A stretch of DNA of 64,000 nucleotides from Gilliamella sp. App6-5. GTDB lineage: Bacteria > Pseudomonadota > Gammaproteobacteria > Enterobacterales > Orbaceae. How positions within the stretch are numbered: the stretch's first letter is position 1; the number at the start of each line of letters is the position of its first letter. Of this stretch, positions 19,050 through 28,152 are shown piece by piece. The position numbers were made by a program, and so were the translations under genes. The DNA lies in the NCBI RefSeq assembly GCF_001690525.1, contig NZ_LZGT01000101.1, positions 24,526-88,525 of the forward strand, written 5' to 3'. A model generated the notes under the pieces. The model saw only the letters and a program-made list of their open reading frames with translations, ran no database searches and was not told the origin of the DNA.

Positions 19050-19975
19050 TGATAATGAAGTTAAGAGATGAATTTTTTAAATTAATATATAGGTTAACTC
19101 ATTCAAAACGTTATAAACATAATCGAAAGCGTTGGCCATATGTAAAAATCTCTCGTGGAGTATGTGGCCAAATTATAGATTTTTCTTATAAAGGAAAACA
19201 AGTTCCTATAATTGATCTCAAATCGTTAGAAAACTCATATAGTGGTAAATTAGTTATCATAGCCTCTGGACCTTCGATTAATCGCATAACATTTAAACAC
19301 TCTCAATTGGTTCCTACATTAGGCGTTAATGGCTCATATTGTTTAAAAGACAAAGTTAACTTTAATTTGTATGTTATAACAGATATTCACTTTTTTTCTC
19401 AGCGTCCTGATATAGTTAAGCAAATTATATCTAATAAAGAACTTTTACTATTTTTACAAGTTGACGGATTAGTGAAAATAATAAATTTATTTGGATATAA
19501 ATCTATTCTTTGTAAGATAGCGTTGATAGAAGATGCCTTTAAACGCACTTATGAGCCTTTAAGGACATTATCTGAAATAGAAAATGATTCTCAAAGGAAT
19601 AAAAGTATCTATTTTTATAGCAATAAAAATAAAGAGCATGAGTCATTGGCTTTTGAAACAAATATTGCTCATGGTGTATTCCCAGCTAAAACTGTTGTTT
19701 ATTGGACTCTCCAAATTGCGGCATACCTTGGCTTTAAACAACTATATTTGGCTGGAGTTGATTTAAATAATTTTCACTTACCTAGATTTTACGAGACACC
19801 AGATAATATTACTTACTCTCAATTAGAATTAGATTTTGAAAAAAATATACTTCCTGCTTTTGAACATGCAAGTGATGTTATGAACAAATTAAATGTAGAA
19901 ATTAAAAATATGTCTTTAGATAGTGCGCTTGACTCACATATATTTGAGAAAAAAGCATATGATGAAATTTTTTAA
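19049..19975 (+). CDS. Putative LOS biosynthesis protein, GPS/GVNG type
   Basis: 308 aa; not assignable with confidence. Near residue 75 it has VIIASGPSINRI followed by TLGVNGSYCL, and near 230 it has AAYLGFKQLYLAGVDL. That combination of a nucleotide-binding-like GPS loop, a GVN(G/S) strand and a LAGVD block is seen in GT42 sialyltransferase-type and related surface-glycan proteins. It could therefore be a sugar, Kdo or sialic-acid transferase. No signal peptide. The start ATG overlaps the GT8 stop by one base, so the two are co-translated. The frame also has an ATG at 19055. Convergent with the next gene. Confidence 0.6.
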   Translation: MIMKLRDEFFKLIYRLTHSKRYKHNRKRWPYVKISRGVCGQIIDFSYKGKQVPIIDLKSLENSYSGKLVIIASGPSINRITFKHSQLVPTLGVNGSYCLKDKVNFNLYVITDIHFFSQRPDIVKQIISNKELLLFLQVDGLVKIINLFGYKSILCKIALIEDAFKRTYEPLRTLSEIENDSQRNKSIYFYSNKNKEHESLAFETNIAHGVFPAKTVVYWTLQIAAYLGFKQLYLAGVDLNNFHLPRFYETPDNITYSQLELDFEKNILPAFEHASDVMNKLNVEIKNMSLDSALDSHIFEKKAYDEIF

Positions 19976-20075
19976 TTTCGAAGCTATCTGCAATGATATT
20001 ACCTAACTTGTTTAGATTAATCCTATAAATCTTTCAAAGAATTTTTTAATAAGCTGTTATGAATATCAGTTTTTA

Positions 20076-21164
20076 TTATAAAGTCGTTAAATATTTAATA
20101 ATATATTGTTCCAAAATTTGTGTATCTAAATTTTTAGCTGTATCTCCCGGCGCAATCAGCTGTATTGCGTTATTATAATTCGGTTTATATACATCATTAT
20201 TTTGATACCTAGGATCAAAGTCATCTATTTCCGAACTATAAATACTAATCAGGGGCTTATTGTATGCATTTGAAAGATGAACAATCGAAGTATCAACAGA
20301 AATGACAAAGTCACAATGTTTTACAAATGAGGTCGCGTAAAAAAAATGTTCAAATGAACTTATTAATATATTAGGAGCGTTACATAAGCTATTTATTTTG
20401 TCAGGTAAACCTACAACAATAGTGAGTAAATTGTGATAGTTTGACAATAAATTAAGTATATCTTGCACTTGTTGTTCCGAAAAGCTTCTACGTTCAGATG
20501 AGGCATATGGATTAAAAATACAAATTTTTTTATCTTTATAGTTAGATAAAATTTTTTCAATTTGTAAATCATATTTGTTCGGATAATAAAGGTCATATTT
20601 ATATTCATTTTCTAGTATTTTTATATTCATTTTTTTGAAAATATGTATAAATCTTTTGCTAAAATGAGAGCTATATTCAGAATAATTTATGATGGTATCA
20701 TATATTCGGTACATTTTAGGGTAGTTAAAACCGATAGTGTGTTTGGGTTTTATTTTTTTTATTACTTTGAAAATCCAATTGGAGTAACTTGTTTTATTAT
20801 TTGGATCAATGAAAAGGTCACATTCTAAAGATTTCAAAATCTGTACCTGTTCTTTTGTTAAAGGTCTATCAAGGTAAATAACTTGATGTACATGAGGATT
20901 ATGTTTAAATAAAAAGGCATTCTTTTCCTTGGTCAATATTGTAACTTGGTAGCCTTGGGACTTTAGAATTTTTGGTAAACCAGATATAATGATTGCATCA
21001 CCTAGTCCATTTTTACACGCTTGGATCGTGATTTTATTTATTGTTGTTAAATCTAATTTAGTTCTTTTTATTTTAAAAGACAAAATTAAAAGTTTTAGAT
21101 CTTTAATAAAGTAGTTTCTCTTCCTGTTTAGTTTACGGATAATATTAATAGTTTTTTTTAACAT
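20076..21164 (-). CDS. GT9-type (heptosyltransferase-like) glycosyltransferase, opposite strand
   Basis: 362 aa. ACKNGLGDAIIISGLPKIL (about 48-66) is the N-terminal GT9 motif; IFNPYASSERRSFS and VDTSIVHLSNAYNKPLISIY mark the donor-binding half. Order of motifs, size and the shared phrase HTIGFNYPKMYRIYDT (compare HTLGFNQPKYKQYDT) make it a paralog of 8023-9135. It is the only gene of the island on the minus strand and is divergent from the first hldD, with about 180 bases between. Function is probably addition of a heptose or similar sugar; the substrate is unknown. Confidence 0.78.
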   Translation of the reverse strand: MLKKTINIIRKLNRKRNYFIKDLKLLILSFKIKRTKLDLTTINKITIQACKNGLGDAIIISGLPKILKSQGYQVTILTKEKNAFLFKHNPHVHQVIYLDRPLTKEQVQILKSLECDLFIDPNNKTSYSNWIFKVIKKIKPKHTIGFNYPKMYRIYDTIINYSEYSSHFSKRFIHIFKKMNIKILENEYKYDLYYPNKYDLQIEKILSNYKDKKICIFNPYASSERRSFSEQQVQDILNLLSNYHNLLTIVVGLPDKINSLCNAPNILISSFEHFFYATSFVKHCDFVISVDTSIVHLSNAYNKPLISIYSSEIDDFDPRYQNNDVYKPNYNNAIQLIAPGDTAKNLDTQILEQYIIKYLTTL

Positions 21165-21346
21165 GTTGGGTAATAAAAAGTTATTTTAATGCTATTTATT
21201 GTACCAAATTTTGTTTTTATAAAACATTACTTAGATAAACTTACTTTTTCAAATACTGATAAAAATTATTAGTAACATTTTAGTTAGTTTTAATGAGAAT
21301 ACTCGAATATAATTACTCAATTATTAATTAAAAAAGGATAATTACT

Positions 21347-22273
21347 ATGATTGTTGTAACAGGCGGTGCAGGATTTATTGGAAGTAACATTGTCAAAGGC
21401 TTAAATAATAAAGGATATAAAGATATTCTTGTTGTTGATAATTTAACTGACGGGACAAAATTCTCTAACCTTGTTGATTTAGATATCGCGGATTACATGG
21501 ATAAGGATGAATTCATTGCGGCTATTTTATCAAATGAAAATTTAGGTATTGATGTTATTTTTCATCAGGGAGCATGCTCATCCACTACTGAATGGGATGG
21601 TAAATTTATGATGGAAAATAATTACCAGTATTCTAAAGATTTGTTACATTATTGCTTGGATTTGGAAATTCCATTCTTATATGCTTCATCTGCAGCAACA
21701 TATGGTGGACGTAGCGATAATTTTATTGAAGATAGAGTTTATGAAAAACCACTAAATGTTTATGGGTATTCTAAATTTTTATTCGATCAATACGTGCGAG
21801 AAATATTACCAAAAACTAACTTACAAGTATGTGGCTTTCGTTATTTTAATGTTTATGGTCCTCGCGAAACACACAAAGGTAGTATGGCTAGTGTAGCATT
21901 TCATTTGAATGAACAATTGCATAAAGGAGAAAAGCTCAAATTATTTGCAGGTAGTGACTCATTCAAACGTGACTTTATTTATGTTGAAGATGTAGTTGAT
22001 GTTAATTTGTGGTTTTGGGAAAATAAAATCTCAGGTATTTATAATTGCGGAACGGGTAAAGCAGAATCATTTCAAACTGTTGCAGAAGCTGTACTTAGCT
22101 ATCATCAAAAAGGTCAAATTGAATACATTCCATTTCCAGAGCATTTGGAAGGACGATATCAGCGTTTTACACAAGCAGATTTGACAAAATTCAGACAAAC
22201 TGGTTGTCCAATCAAATTTAAAACTGTTACTGAAGGCACAACAGAGTATATGAAATGGTTAAATCATAAATAA
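21347..22273 (+). CDS. hldD: ADP-L-glycero-D-manno-heptose 6-epimerase, copy 1
   Basis: Converts ADP-D,D-heptose to ADP-L,D-heptose using NADP. 308 aa, near the E. coli 310. The Rossmann motif [10 protein letters not shown] opens the protein; the catalytic Ser ([10 protein letters not shown]) and the Tyr/Lys pair in [11 protein letters not shown] are intact. An AAGGAT site precedes the ATG. It closes the LOS island. A second hldD of identical length and more than 80 % identity by eye lies at 39488-40414 in the waaF-waaC operon, so this cell has two copies, both apparently functional. Confidence 0.96.
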   Translation: MIVVTGGAGFIGSNIVKGLNNKGYKDILVVDNLTDGTKFSNLVDLDIADYMDKDEFIAAILSNENLGIDVIFHQGACSSTTEWDGKFMMENNYQYSKDLLHYCLDLEIPFLYASSAATYGGRSDNFIEDRVYEKPLNVYGYSKFLFDQYVREILPKTNLQVCGFRYFNVYGPRETHKGSMASVAFHLNEQLHKGEKLKLFAGSDSFKRDFIYVEDVVDVNLWFWENKISGIYNCGTGKAESFQTVAEAVLSYHQKGQIEYIPFPEHLEGRYQRFTQADLTKFRQTGCPIKFKTVTEGTTEYMKWLNHK

Positions 22274-22523
22274 GTATTTATTTATGTTTATATACTGTAA
22301 CTTTTTTAAGTTATACTGTTCAGTATCCCTTAATGACTTTGTATTAATATTTAATGAACTAGGAATGTAATTGAATAATTAAATTTATTTCTCATACTTG
22401 GTATATATTATTATTTTTATGAAACAATTTAATACCTGGACAATATTTCCATATATCTTTTTTACTTAGTTATTGTTAATAGTTCTAACAGTTTAAAAGT
22501 TATTAGTGATTCAATTCTGTTAC

Positions 22524-22565
22524 AACAATAAGTCGTTATTCCAACTAGCGGCTTGTTGTTTTTAT
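22524..22565 (+). terminator. Terminator downstream of hldD copy 1
   Basis: A continuous 12-bp stem (22524-22535 with 22549-22560, two G-U pairs) with a 13-nt loop, followed by TTTTAT-type sequence. It lies about 250 bases after hldD and 75 before yoaA. The remaining intergenic sequence (22274-22523) shows no gene. Confidence 0.5.
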
Positions 22566-22638
22566 AACATTGTGTAATTCCAAAATTAGTTTTCAAGTTT
22601 ATTGGTATTTTAAACTTATTTTTTATTAGGTATTTTAA

Positions 22639-24543
22639 GTGATTGATGATTTTGCTGAGAATGGTTTGCTTGCTAAGGCTATTGACGGTTTTGTAGCAAG
22701 AGAGCCACAACGGAACATGGCAAGTAAAGTCTCTGAATCAATAAAAAAACAGCGTTCTCTTGTGGTTGAGGCGGGAACAGGAACTGGCAAGACCTTTGCT
22801 TATTTAGTCCCTGCATTACGTAGCGATAAAAAAGTAATACTTTCAACTGGCTCTAAAAATTTACAAGAACAGTTATTCAGTAAAGACTTACCAATAATCA
22901 AAAAAGCATTAAATTACACAGGAAAAATAGCCTTGCTTAAAGGCCGAGCTAATTATCTTTGTTTAGAACGCCTGTATCATCAATATGCAGCAGCAGGAGA
23001 TCTTGATAAAGATTTACGTGTTGATTTAGTTCGTGTAAAAAATTGGTCAATTAAAACCAAAGATGGAGATATTAGCAAATGCACTACTGTCACAGAAGAA
23101 AACCTAATTTGGCCAATATTAACAAGCACAAATGATAATTGTTTAGGCAGTGACTGTGAACACTATAGTGATTGTTATGTCGTCAAGGCGCGTAAACGAG
23201 CCTTAAATGCGGATGTTGTTGTGGTTAATCACCACTTATTTTTAGCTGATGTTGTAGTAAAAGATACTGGTTTTGGTGAACTTATTCCTAAAGCAGATGT
23301 CATGATTTTTGACGAGGCTCATCAACTACCAGATCTTGCTTGTCACTATTTTGGAGAACAGCTAACCAGTCGGCAACTTTTTGACCTTGCTAAAGAAATT
23401 AATTTAGCTTATCGTACCGAAGTTAAAGATATGTCTCAGCTACAGCAATGTGCGGATAAACTACAAAAATGTACGCAAGACTTACGAATTGTTATTAACC
23501 AACAGCCACCCAAAGGTAACTTACGTTTTTTATTTAACCAAGAAGCGGTTAAAAAAGAGATTTCTTATCTTGTCGAAGCATTAGACTTTTGTCATGAAGT
23601 TTTGTTATTGACGGTTGGACGTTCGACAACATTAGATAACTGTTTTGAACGCATTAATCAATATAATACGCTATTAAAACGCTTGCAGGAGACAAATGTA
23701 ACTGGTTTTAGTTATTGGTATGAAAGTAGCCATAACTATTTTGTTTTTGCGCTAACGCCATTGTCTGTTGCCGATAAATTTACTGAACTATTAACACAGC
23801 GAAAAGGCAGTTGGATTTTTACATCAGCAACGTTATCGGTTGATAATCAATTAGATTATTTTACTAAACGCTTAGGGCTGACAAATGCCGATTCACTAAT
23901 ATTAGAAAGCCCATTTGATTATATTAACCAGACGATTTTTTGTGTTCCACGTTATATTCCATCGCCAAATGAGCAAGGAAATGCTGAAAAATTAGCCAAT
24001 ATTTTATTGCCTGTTATTGAAGCTAATAATGGTCGTTGTTTCTTTTTGTGTACCTCATATGCAATGATGAATGCACTAGCTAAACAATTTCGAGAATTAA
24101 CCAAATTGCCAGTATTAGTACAAGGTGAAACCAGTAAAGTTAAATTGCTTGAACAGTTTATTCATACGGGCAATGCGCTACTTATTGCTACGAGCAGCTT
24201 TTGGGAAGGGATTGATGTTAGAGGCGATACTTTATCATGTGTTATTATAGATAAATTACCGTTTACGTCACCAGATGATCCTTTAATTAAAGCCCGTATG
24301 GAAGATTGTCAAATGCAAGGTGGGGACGCATTTAATGATGTACAATTACCAGAGGCGGTAATCACCTTAAAACAAGGTGTAGGGCGACTAATTCGCCATC
24401 ACAATGACCGTGGAGCGGTTATCATCTGTGATAATCGTTTAGTAATGCGACCTTATGGTGCAACATTTATTAATAGCTTACCACCTTCACCAAGAACACG
24501 GGACATAAATAAAGTTATAAACTTTTTAATAACGAAAAGCTAA
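22639..24543 (+). CDS. yoaA: DinG-family ATP-dependent helicase YoaA
   Basis: An XPD/DinG-type superfamily 2 DNA helicase with an iron-sulfur cluster; in E. coli YoaA works with HolC in damage tolerance. 634 aa. The GTG start at 22639 is supported by AGG eight bases upstream and by the family start (IDDFAENGLLAKAI). Walker A is EAGTGTGKT, the DEAH box is FDEAH, and the four cluster cysteines lie around residues 112-175 (YLCLERL, NCLGSDCEHYSDCY). Helicase motif VI is QGVGRLIRH. It is paired with tsaB 31 bases downstream, as in enterics. Confidence 0.95.
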   Translation: MIDDFAENGLLAKAIDGFVAREPQRNMASKVSESIKKQRSLVVEAGTGTGKTFAYLVPALRSDKKVILSTGSKNLQEQLFSKDLPIIKKALNYTGKIALLKGRANYLCLERLYHQYAAAGDLDKDLRVDLVRVKNWSIKTKDGDISKCTTVTEENLIWPILTSTNDNCLGSDCEHYSDCYVVKARKRALNADVVVVNHHLFLADVVVKDTGFGELIPKADVMIFDEAHQLPDLACHYFGEQLTSRQLFDLAKEINLAYRTEVKDMSQLQQCADKLQKCTQDLRIVINQQPPKGNLRFLFNQEAVKKEISYLVEALDFCHEVLLLTVGRSTTLDNCFERINQYNTLLKRLQETNVTGFSYWYESSHNYFVFALTPLSVADKFTELLTQRKGSWIFTSATLSVDNQLDYFTKRLGLTNADSLILESPFDYINQTIFCVPRYIPSPNEQGNAEKLANILLPVIEANNGRCFFLCTSYAMMNALAKQFRELTKLPVLVQGETSKVKLLEQFIHTGNALLIATSSFWEGIDVRGDTLSCVIIDKLPFTSPDDPLIKARMEDCQMQGGDAFNDVQLPEAVITLKQGVGRLIRHHNDRGAVIICDNRLVMRPYGATFINSLPPSPRTRDINKVINFLITKS

Positions 24544-24574
24544 ATGATAATAGATAAAATATTTTGGAAAAAAA

Positions 24575-25255
24575 ATGAGTACTATTTTAGCCATTGATAC
24601 CTCAACAGAAGCTTGTTCGGTTGCTTTACTTTACCGTAACGAAATCACTCACGATTTTATTGTATCAGCTCGTGATCATACTAAACAAATATTACCGATG
24701 GTTGATAGACTTCTTAAACAATCAGACTGTTCACTTACGCAAGTTGATGCAATCGCTTTTGGCCAAGGTCCAGGTAGTTTTACTGGCGTTAGAATTGGTA
24801 TTGGCGTGGCTCAAGGTTTAGCGTTAGGTATTGATAAACCCATGATAGGTGTATCAACGCTGATGACTTTGGCTCAAGGTGTTTCTCGAACAATGCAAGC
24901 AACAAACGTTATTGCCGCAATTGATGCTAGAATGAACGAAGTCTATTTAGGTCAATTCCAGTACGTTAAGGACCAATGGCAAGCGGTTATTGCTGAGTGT
25001 GTTATTAAGCCTGAAAAAGTAATCGAAAAAGTGAAGCATATTAGCCAAAATGATTATTGTGCTGGTACGGGGTGGCAAACTTATCCTGATATGATTAACG
25101 ATATGAAACAAAGCGATATCTTGTTACCTCATGCACAAGATCTTGTTGTTATTGCTAAGAATAAATGGCAGAAAAATGAAGTTATTAATGTTGAAAATGT
25201 CGAGCCAACCTACTTACGAAATGAAGTTACTTGGAAAAAGCTACCTGGTCGTTAA
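24575..25255 (+). CDS. tsaB: tRNA threonylcarbamoyladenosine biosynthesis protein TsaB
   Basis: A partner of TsaD and TsaE in making t6A37 on ANN-decoding tRNAs; essential in most bacteria. 226 aa. The ASKHA-type start ILAIDTSTEACSVAL and the motif FGQGPGSFTGVRIG (about residues 65-78) are diagnostic. It follows yoaA by 31 bases, the usual enteric arrangement. The gene is complete, with a hairpin right after it whose T tract has been replaced by an insertion sequence. Confidence 0.96.
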   Translation: MSTILAIDTSTEACSVALLYRNEITHDFIVSARDHTKQILPMVDRLLKQSDCSLTQVDAIAFGQGPGSFTGVRIGIGVAQGLALGIDKPMIGVSTLMTLAQGVSRTMQATNVIAAIDARMNEVYLGQFQYVKDQWQAVIAECVIKPEKVIEKVKHISQNDYCAGTGWQTYPDMINDMKQSDILLPHAQDLVVIAKNKWQKNEVINVENVEPTYLRNEVTWKKLPGR

Positions 25256-25275
25256 TAACAAATCAATATTTAAAA

Positions 25276-25295
25276 AAGCCACCTAATGGTGGCTT
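25276..25295 (+). terminator. tsaB terminator hairpin cut by the IS
   Basis: A perfect 8-bp stem (AAGCCACC / GGTGGCTT, loop TAAT). The last paired base touches the left inverted repeat of the IS at 25295, so the expected T run is missing. This suggests insertion at the foot of a terminator. Confidence 0.6.
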
Positions 25296-25310
25296 CAGAT
25301 TGATGACAAA
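25295..25310. repeat. Left terminal inverted repeat of the IS
   Basis: TCAGATTGATGACAAA, the exact reverse complement of 26820-26835. It also includes the original stop codon region of the transposase. Confidence 0.85.
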
Positions 25311-26754
25311 CCTCGATATAATTCGGGGTTTATTTTTTTATTTAAACCATAAATAGGATTTTTAATTTGGATTTTATTAAATAAATTAAAAAATAGCTTA
25401 AAAAAACGTAACAAAAATAGCTTTATCGCTATTTTCTTGATATTTTGAGCTGTTGCGGCCAATAAACACTGCATTTGAACCTGCGCTCTTCCTCTAAATC
25501 GTGCATAGCGATGTCCGTGGTGTTGTTTAGCATCAGCAAAGCTGCGCTCTATCGTTTCTTTTCGCCGAGCATAGACTTTTTTACCTCAATGACTTAAACG
25601 AATCTCGTTGGCTTTCTGTTTATCTACTTCCCAGATATGCCGTGTGATGACTTTCTGTGTATTTTTACTCTGTGTACACTGTGACAATAACGGACAGATT
25701 TTGCAGGTTGTTGCATCAGAATGATAATGACGATAACCTTCCCTGCTGGTAGTTTTATATATTAATGTTTGCCTGTTTGGGCAAGTATAAGTATCGTTTT
25801 GACCGTTATAGATAAACTGCTTTTTTCTGATGGGATTCGCACCATGGGTGGGGCGGCGATAACCCAACACCGGATATATCTGCTCTGCCAGCAGTAAATG
25901 GCAAATGGGAGCCGTAAAATAACCCGCATCAAGACCGACACCAACCGGATTAAAGCCAAACCGCTCTAACTGGCGTTTTAATCGAGCCATGTAAGGCTGG
26001 GAATCATGGATATTTCCAGCTGTGACATAGGTATCGGTAATTAAATTATGTTTGCCATCAACCGTTCGGTGATCTAAGTAGAAGAATCCTTTAGGCTTGC
26101 CTTCCCGATGCATAAAGCCACTGTCTGGATCTGTTGTACTGACTTTAACATCCTTGTATTTCTCTACCGTCGATGGCTTTAAGACTTTTTTCCGTTTAAT
26201 TCTCTTTCTGCGTTGATGGCTTGATTAAGCGCATCAATATATTGACTGGGCTCAACAATACGCTGCTCATTACGTGCTTTGCCTTTATTGGCATTTGCTT
26301 TTAGGTGAGTACTGTCCGTATATAATACCCGACCACTTATCAACCCTTTGGCAATGGCCTGCTCAACAATATTATCAAAAATCTGTTGATAGATTTCACT
26401 GTCATTAAACCGACGGCGACGATTTTGGCTAAGTGTTGAGGCGTCAATCACTTTTTCAGTTAATCCCACTCCCAGAAACCAGCGGTAAGCTAAATTGACC
26501 TGAATTTCCTGAACCAGACGACGTTCACTGGGGATACCGAAAAGATACCCCAATAGCATGATTTTAAACAGTCTGACCGGATCTTCTGCCGGACGACCGT
26601 TATTAGGGCAATAAAGTGGTGCTACCGCTTCTCGAATAAATTCAAAATCAATGACTTTAGCTATTTTACGAACAAGATGATTTTGGGGGACAAGCGCATC
26701 TAGCGAGATTTGCTCTATTTTTTCTGGTGTCGCTGGAGTTGTTTTTTTTAGCAT
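25295..26754 (-). pseudogene. IS1182-type transposase, frameshifted and with an internal stop
   Basis: Start ATG 26754. Frame 1 (26754-26179) encodes 191 aa with the N-terminal domain (PEDPVRL-type region, then LYTDSTHLKANANK with the first catalytic Asp). Frame 2 continues from the -1 frame at about 26186 (VLKPSTVEKYKD, TDPDSGFMHREGK) through the DDE core (VGLDAGYFT) and a Cys cluster. An in-frame TGA at 25586-25588 interrupts it; after it the frame goes on to 25295 with ETIERSFADAKQHHGHRYAR, the usual C-terminal motif. The frame change lies exactly on A AAA AAG, a known -1 slippery sequence, but the later TGA makes decay more likely. Confidence 0.85.
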
Positions 26755-26819
26755 AGAAGAACTTCTCTTATAATGGACTCCTCTCTATTAGATCAAAGAA
26801 CTCGCCAAAAAGCGAGCTC

Positions 26820-26835
26820 TTTGTCATCAATCTGA
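26820..26835. repeat. Right terminal inverted repeat of the IS
   Basis: TTTGTCATCAATCTGA, the exact reverse complement of 25295-25310. Confidence 0.85.
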
Positions 26836-26858
26836 CCTCGTTTTTAAGCGAGGTTTTT
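26835..26858. terminator. Hairpin between the IS and bamE
   Basis: A 6-bp stem (ACCTCG / CGAGGT) with an 8-nt loop. On the minus strand, after bamE, its 3' side runs straight into the IS end instead of a T run, mirroring the left side. It was probably the bamE terminator before insertion. On the plus strand it is followed by TTTT. Confidence 0.5.
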
Positions 26859-26865
26859 GTTTTGA

Positions 26866-27294
26866 TTAAGATTCAGAATTAGAATCAGAATTATCATCTT
26901 CAGTCTTAGTATCAATTGGGTCTGATATACCTTGTTTATTCATTTCTTCTAATGATTTAGATCCTGCTAACTCTGAATTTTTGATATCCTTTACAATGCC
27001 CATTTCATCAAAATATACAGCATAAGTTCTTTGGCTAACAGCCTCATGCTGCGGTTGTTGACGAAAAACATAATACCAAACGTTATCACCAAAAACGGAA
27101 GTTAACATTGGCGATCCCATAATAAATACAACCTGTTCTTTACTTTGACCAACTTGTAATAGCTCAATGGCATCTTGTGTCACATAATTACCTTGGTTGA
27201 TATCAGGTCTATATACCCAACGCTCAACAACCGAACAACCAGTTAATAAAACACTCGTTACAATTGCAAAGGCGGTAAATTTACGAAACAGCAT
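26866..27294 (-). CDS. bamE: Outer-membrane assembly lipoprotein BamE
   Basis: A small lipoprotein of the BAM complex, which folds beta-barrel proteins into the outer membrane. From ATG 27294 (a TTG lies just before it) it is 142 aa, with signal peptide and lipobox LLTGC (Cys20). The family motif YRPDINQGNYV follows, then QVGQSKEQV and WYYVFRQQ. The C-terminal 30 residues are acidic, Ser-rich and probably disordered (ending SDSNSES), longer than in E. coli. Single gene, convergent with tsaB. Confidence 0.95.
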   Translation of the reverse strand: MLFRKFTAFAIVTSVLLTGCSVVERWVYRPDINQGNYVTQDAIELLQVGQSKEQVVFIMGSPMLTSVFGDNVWYYVFRQQPQHEAVSQRTYAVYFDEMGIVKDIKNSELAGSKSLEEMNKQGISDPIDTKTEDDNSDSNSES

Positions 27295-27500
27295 CAATTT
27301 TATCCATTAAAAAAATAATAGGCTATATTATCGCTGATATTTTGCCTGAGTGCTAGCCAAATTGATAAATTCTTTAACAAATAACTAATAACCAAGTTAT
27401 CGTCAAGCAATGATACCAATTATCACTTGACTTTTATCCTTGTATCCACCAATTTAATATAGTCATAATAGACGCTTTTTTTAAACAATTAAGGTACAAA

Positions 27501-28112
27501 ATGAAACTAGAAACAATAGATCAAAAAGCAAGTTATGCTATTGGATTACAAATTGGACAACAATTGAAAGAATCAGGCTTAAATAATTTAGAACTTAATG
27601 CGTTAAAACAAGCAATGGAAGATGTTTTAGCCGGTCATCCGCCTGCACTACCTTTGCAAGAACTACATGATGCACTACGTCATGTACACGAACAAGCAAC
27701 AAAAGAAAAAGCCAAACAAGCAGAAAAAATTGCTCAAGCAGGTAAAGATTTTCTTGCCAAAAACCTTGATAAAGATGGCATTAAATCGACTGAATCTGGT
27801 CTACAGTATGAAATCATCCAACAAGGTGATGGTGCTTTACCTAAAGCAACAGATCGTGTTCAAGTCCATTATACGGGGCAATTGATTGATGGTACTGTAT
27901 TTGATAGCTCAGTAGAGCGTGGACAACCGGCTGAGTTCCCTGTCAATGGTGTAATTCAAGGCTGGGTTGAAGCGCTACAACTGATGCCTGAAGGTTCAAA
28001 ATGGCGTTTATATATTCCTCAAGAGTTAGCCTATGGTGCTCAGGGAGCTGGCGCATCAATTCCACCATACAGCGCATTAATTTTTGATGTTGAATTATTA
28101 AAAGTTTTATAA
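27501..28112 (+). CDS. fklB: FKBP-type peptidyl-prolyl isomerase FklB (FKBP22)
   Basis: 203 aa. An N-terminal dimerisation domain (about 1-95, helical, rich in Q/K/E) precedes the FKBP domain (about 100-203) with [35 protein letters not shown] and IPQELAYG. Residues lining the FK506 pocket appear conserved. No signal sequence, so it is cytoplasmic (FklB rather than FkpA). ATG preceded by AAGG. Followed immediately by a strong terminator. Confidence 0.95.
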   Translation: MKLETIDQKASYAIGLQIGQQLKESGLNNLELNALKQAMEDVLAGHPPALPLQELHDALRHVHEQATKEKAKQAEKIAQAGKDFLAKNLDKDGIKSTESGLQYEIIQQGDGALPKATDRVQVHYTGQLIDGTVFDSSVERGQPAEFPVNGVIQGWVEALQLMPEGSKWRLYIPQELAYGAQGAGASIPPYSALIFDVELLKVL

Positions 28113-28117
28113 GCAAG

Positions 28118-28147
28118 AATGGACGCTATTTGGCGTCCATTTGTTTT
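28118..28147 (+). terminator. fklB terminator
   Basis: A perfect 9-bp stem (AATGGACGC / GCGTCCATT), a 6-nt loop and then TTGTTTT. It lies five bases after the fklB stop. Confidence 0.85.
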
Positions 28148-28152
28148 AAGTA

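Larger units (their letters stand above)
25295..26835 (-). mobile_element. IS1182-type insertion sequence
   Basis: A 1,541-bp element bounded by perfect 16-bp inverted repeats (25295-25310 and 26820-26835) around one transposase gene read on the minus strand. No direct target duplication is obvious: GGCT lies left and CCTC right. It sits between convergent tsaB and bamE, with terminator-like hairpins touching both ends. The transposase is broken (see pseudogene), so the copy is probably immobile by itself. Confidence 0.85.

Noticed and set aside
8023..22273. RfaH/ops (JUMPstart-type) element for the LOS island
   Set aside because: I searched upstream regions by eye for GGCGGTAG and found no match in a leader; GGCGG near 4316 is unrelated.
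22462..22710. Minus-strand open frame of 82 codons before yoaA
   Set aside because: It overlaps the yoaA start and the hldD terminator, lacks a ribosome-binding site and resembles no family; the AT-rich composition explains it.
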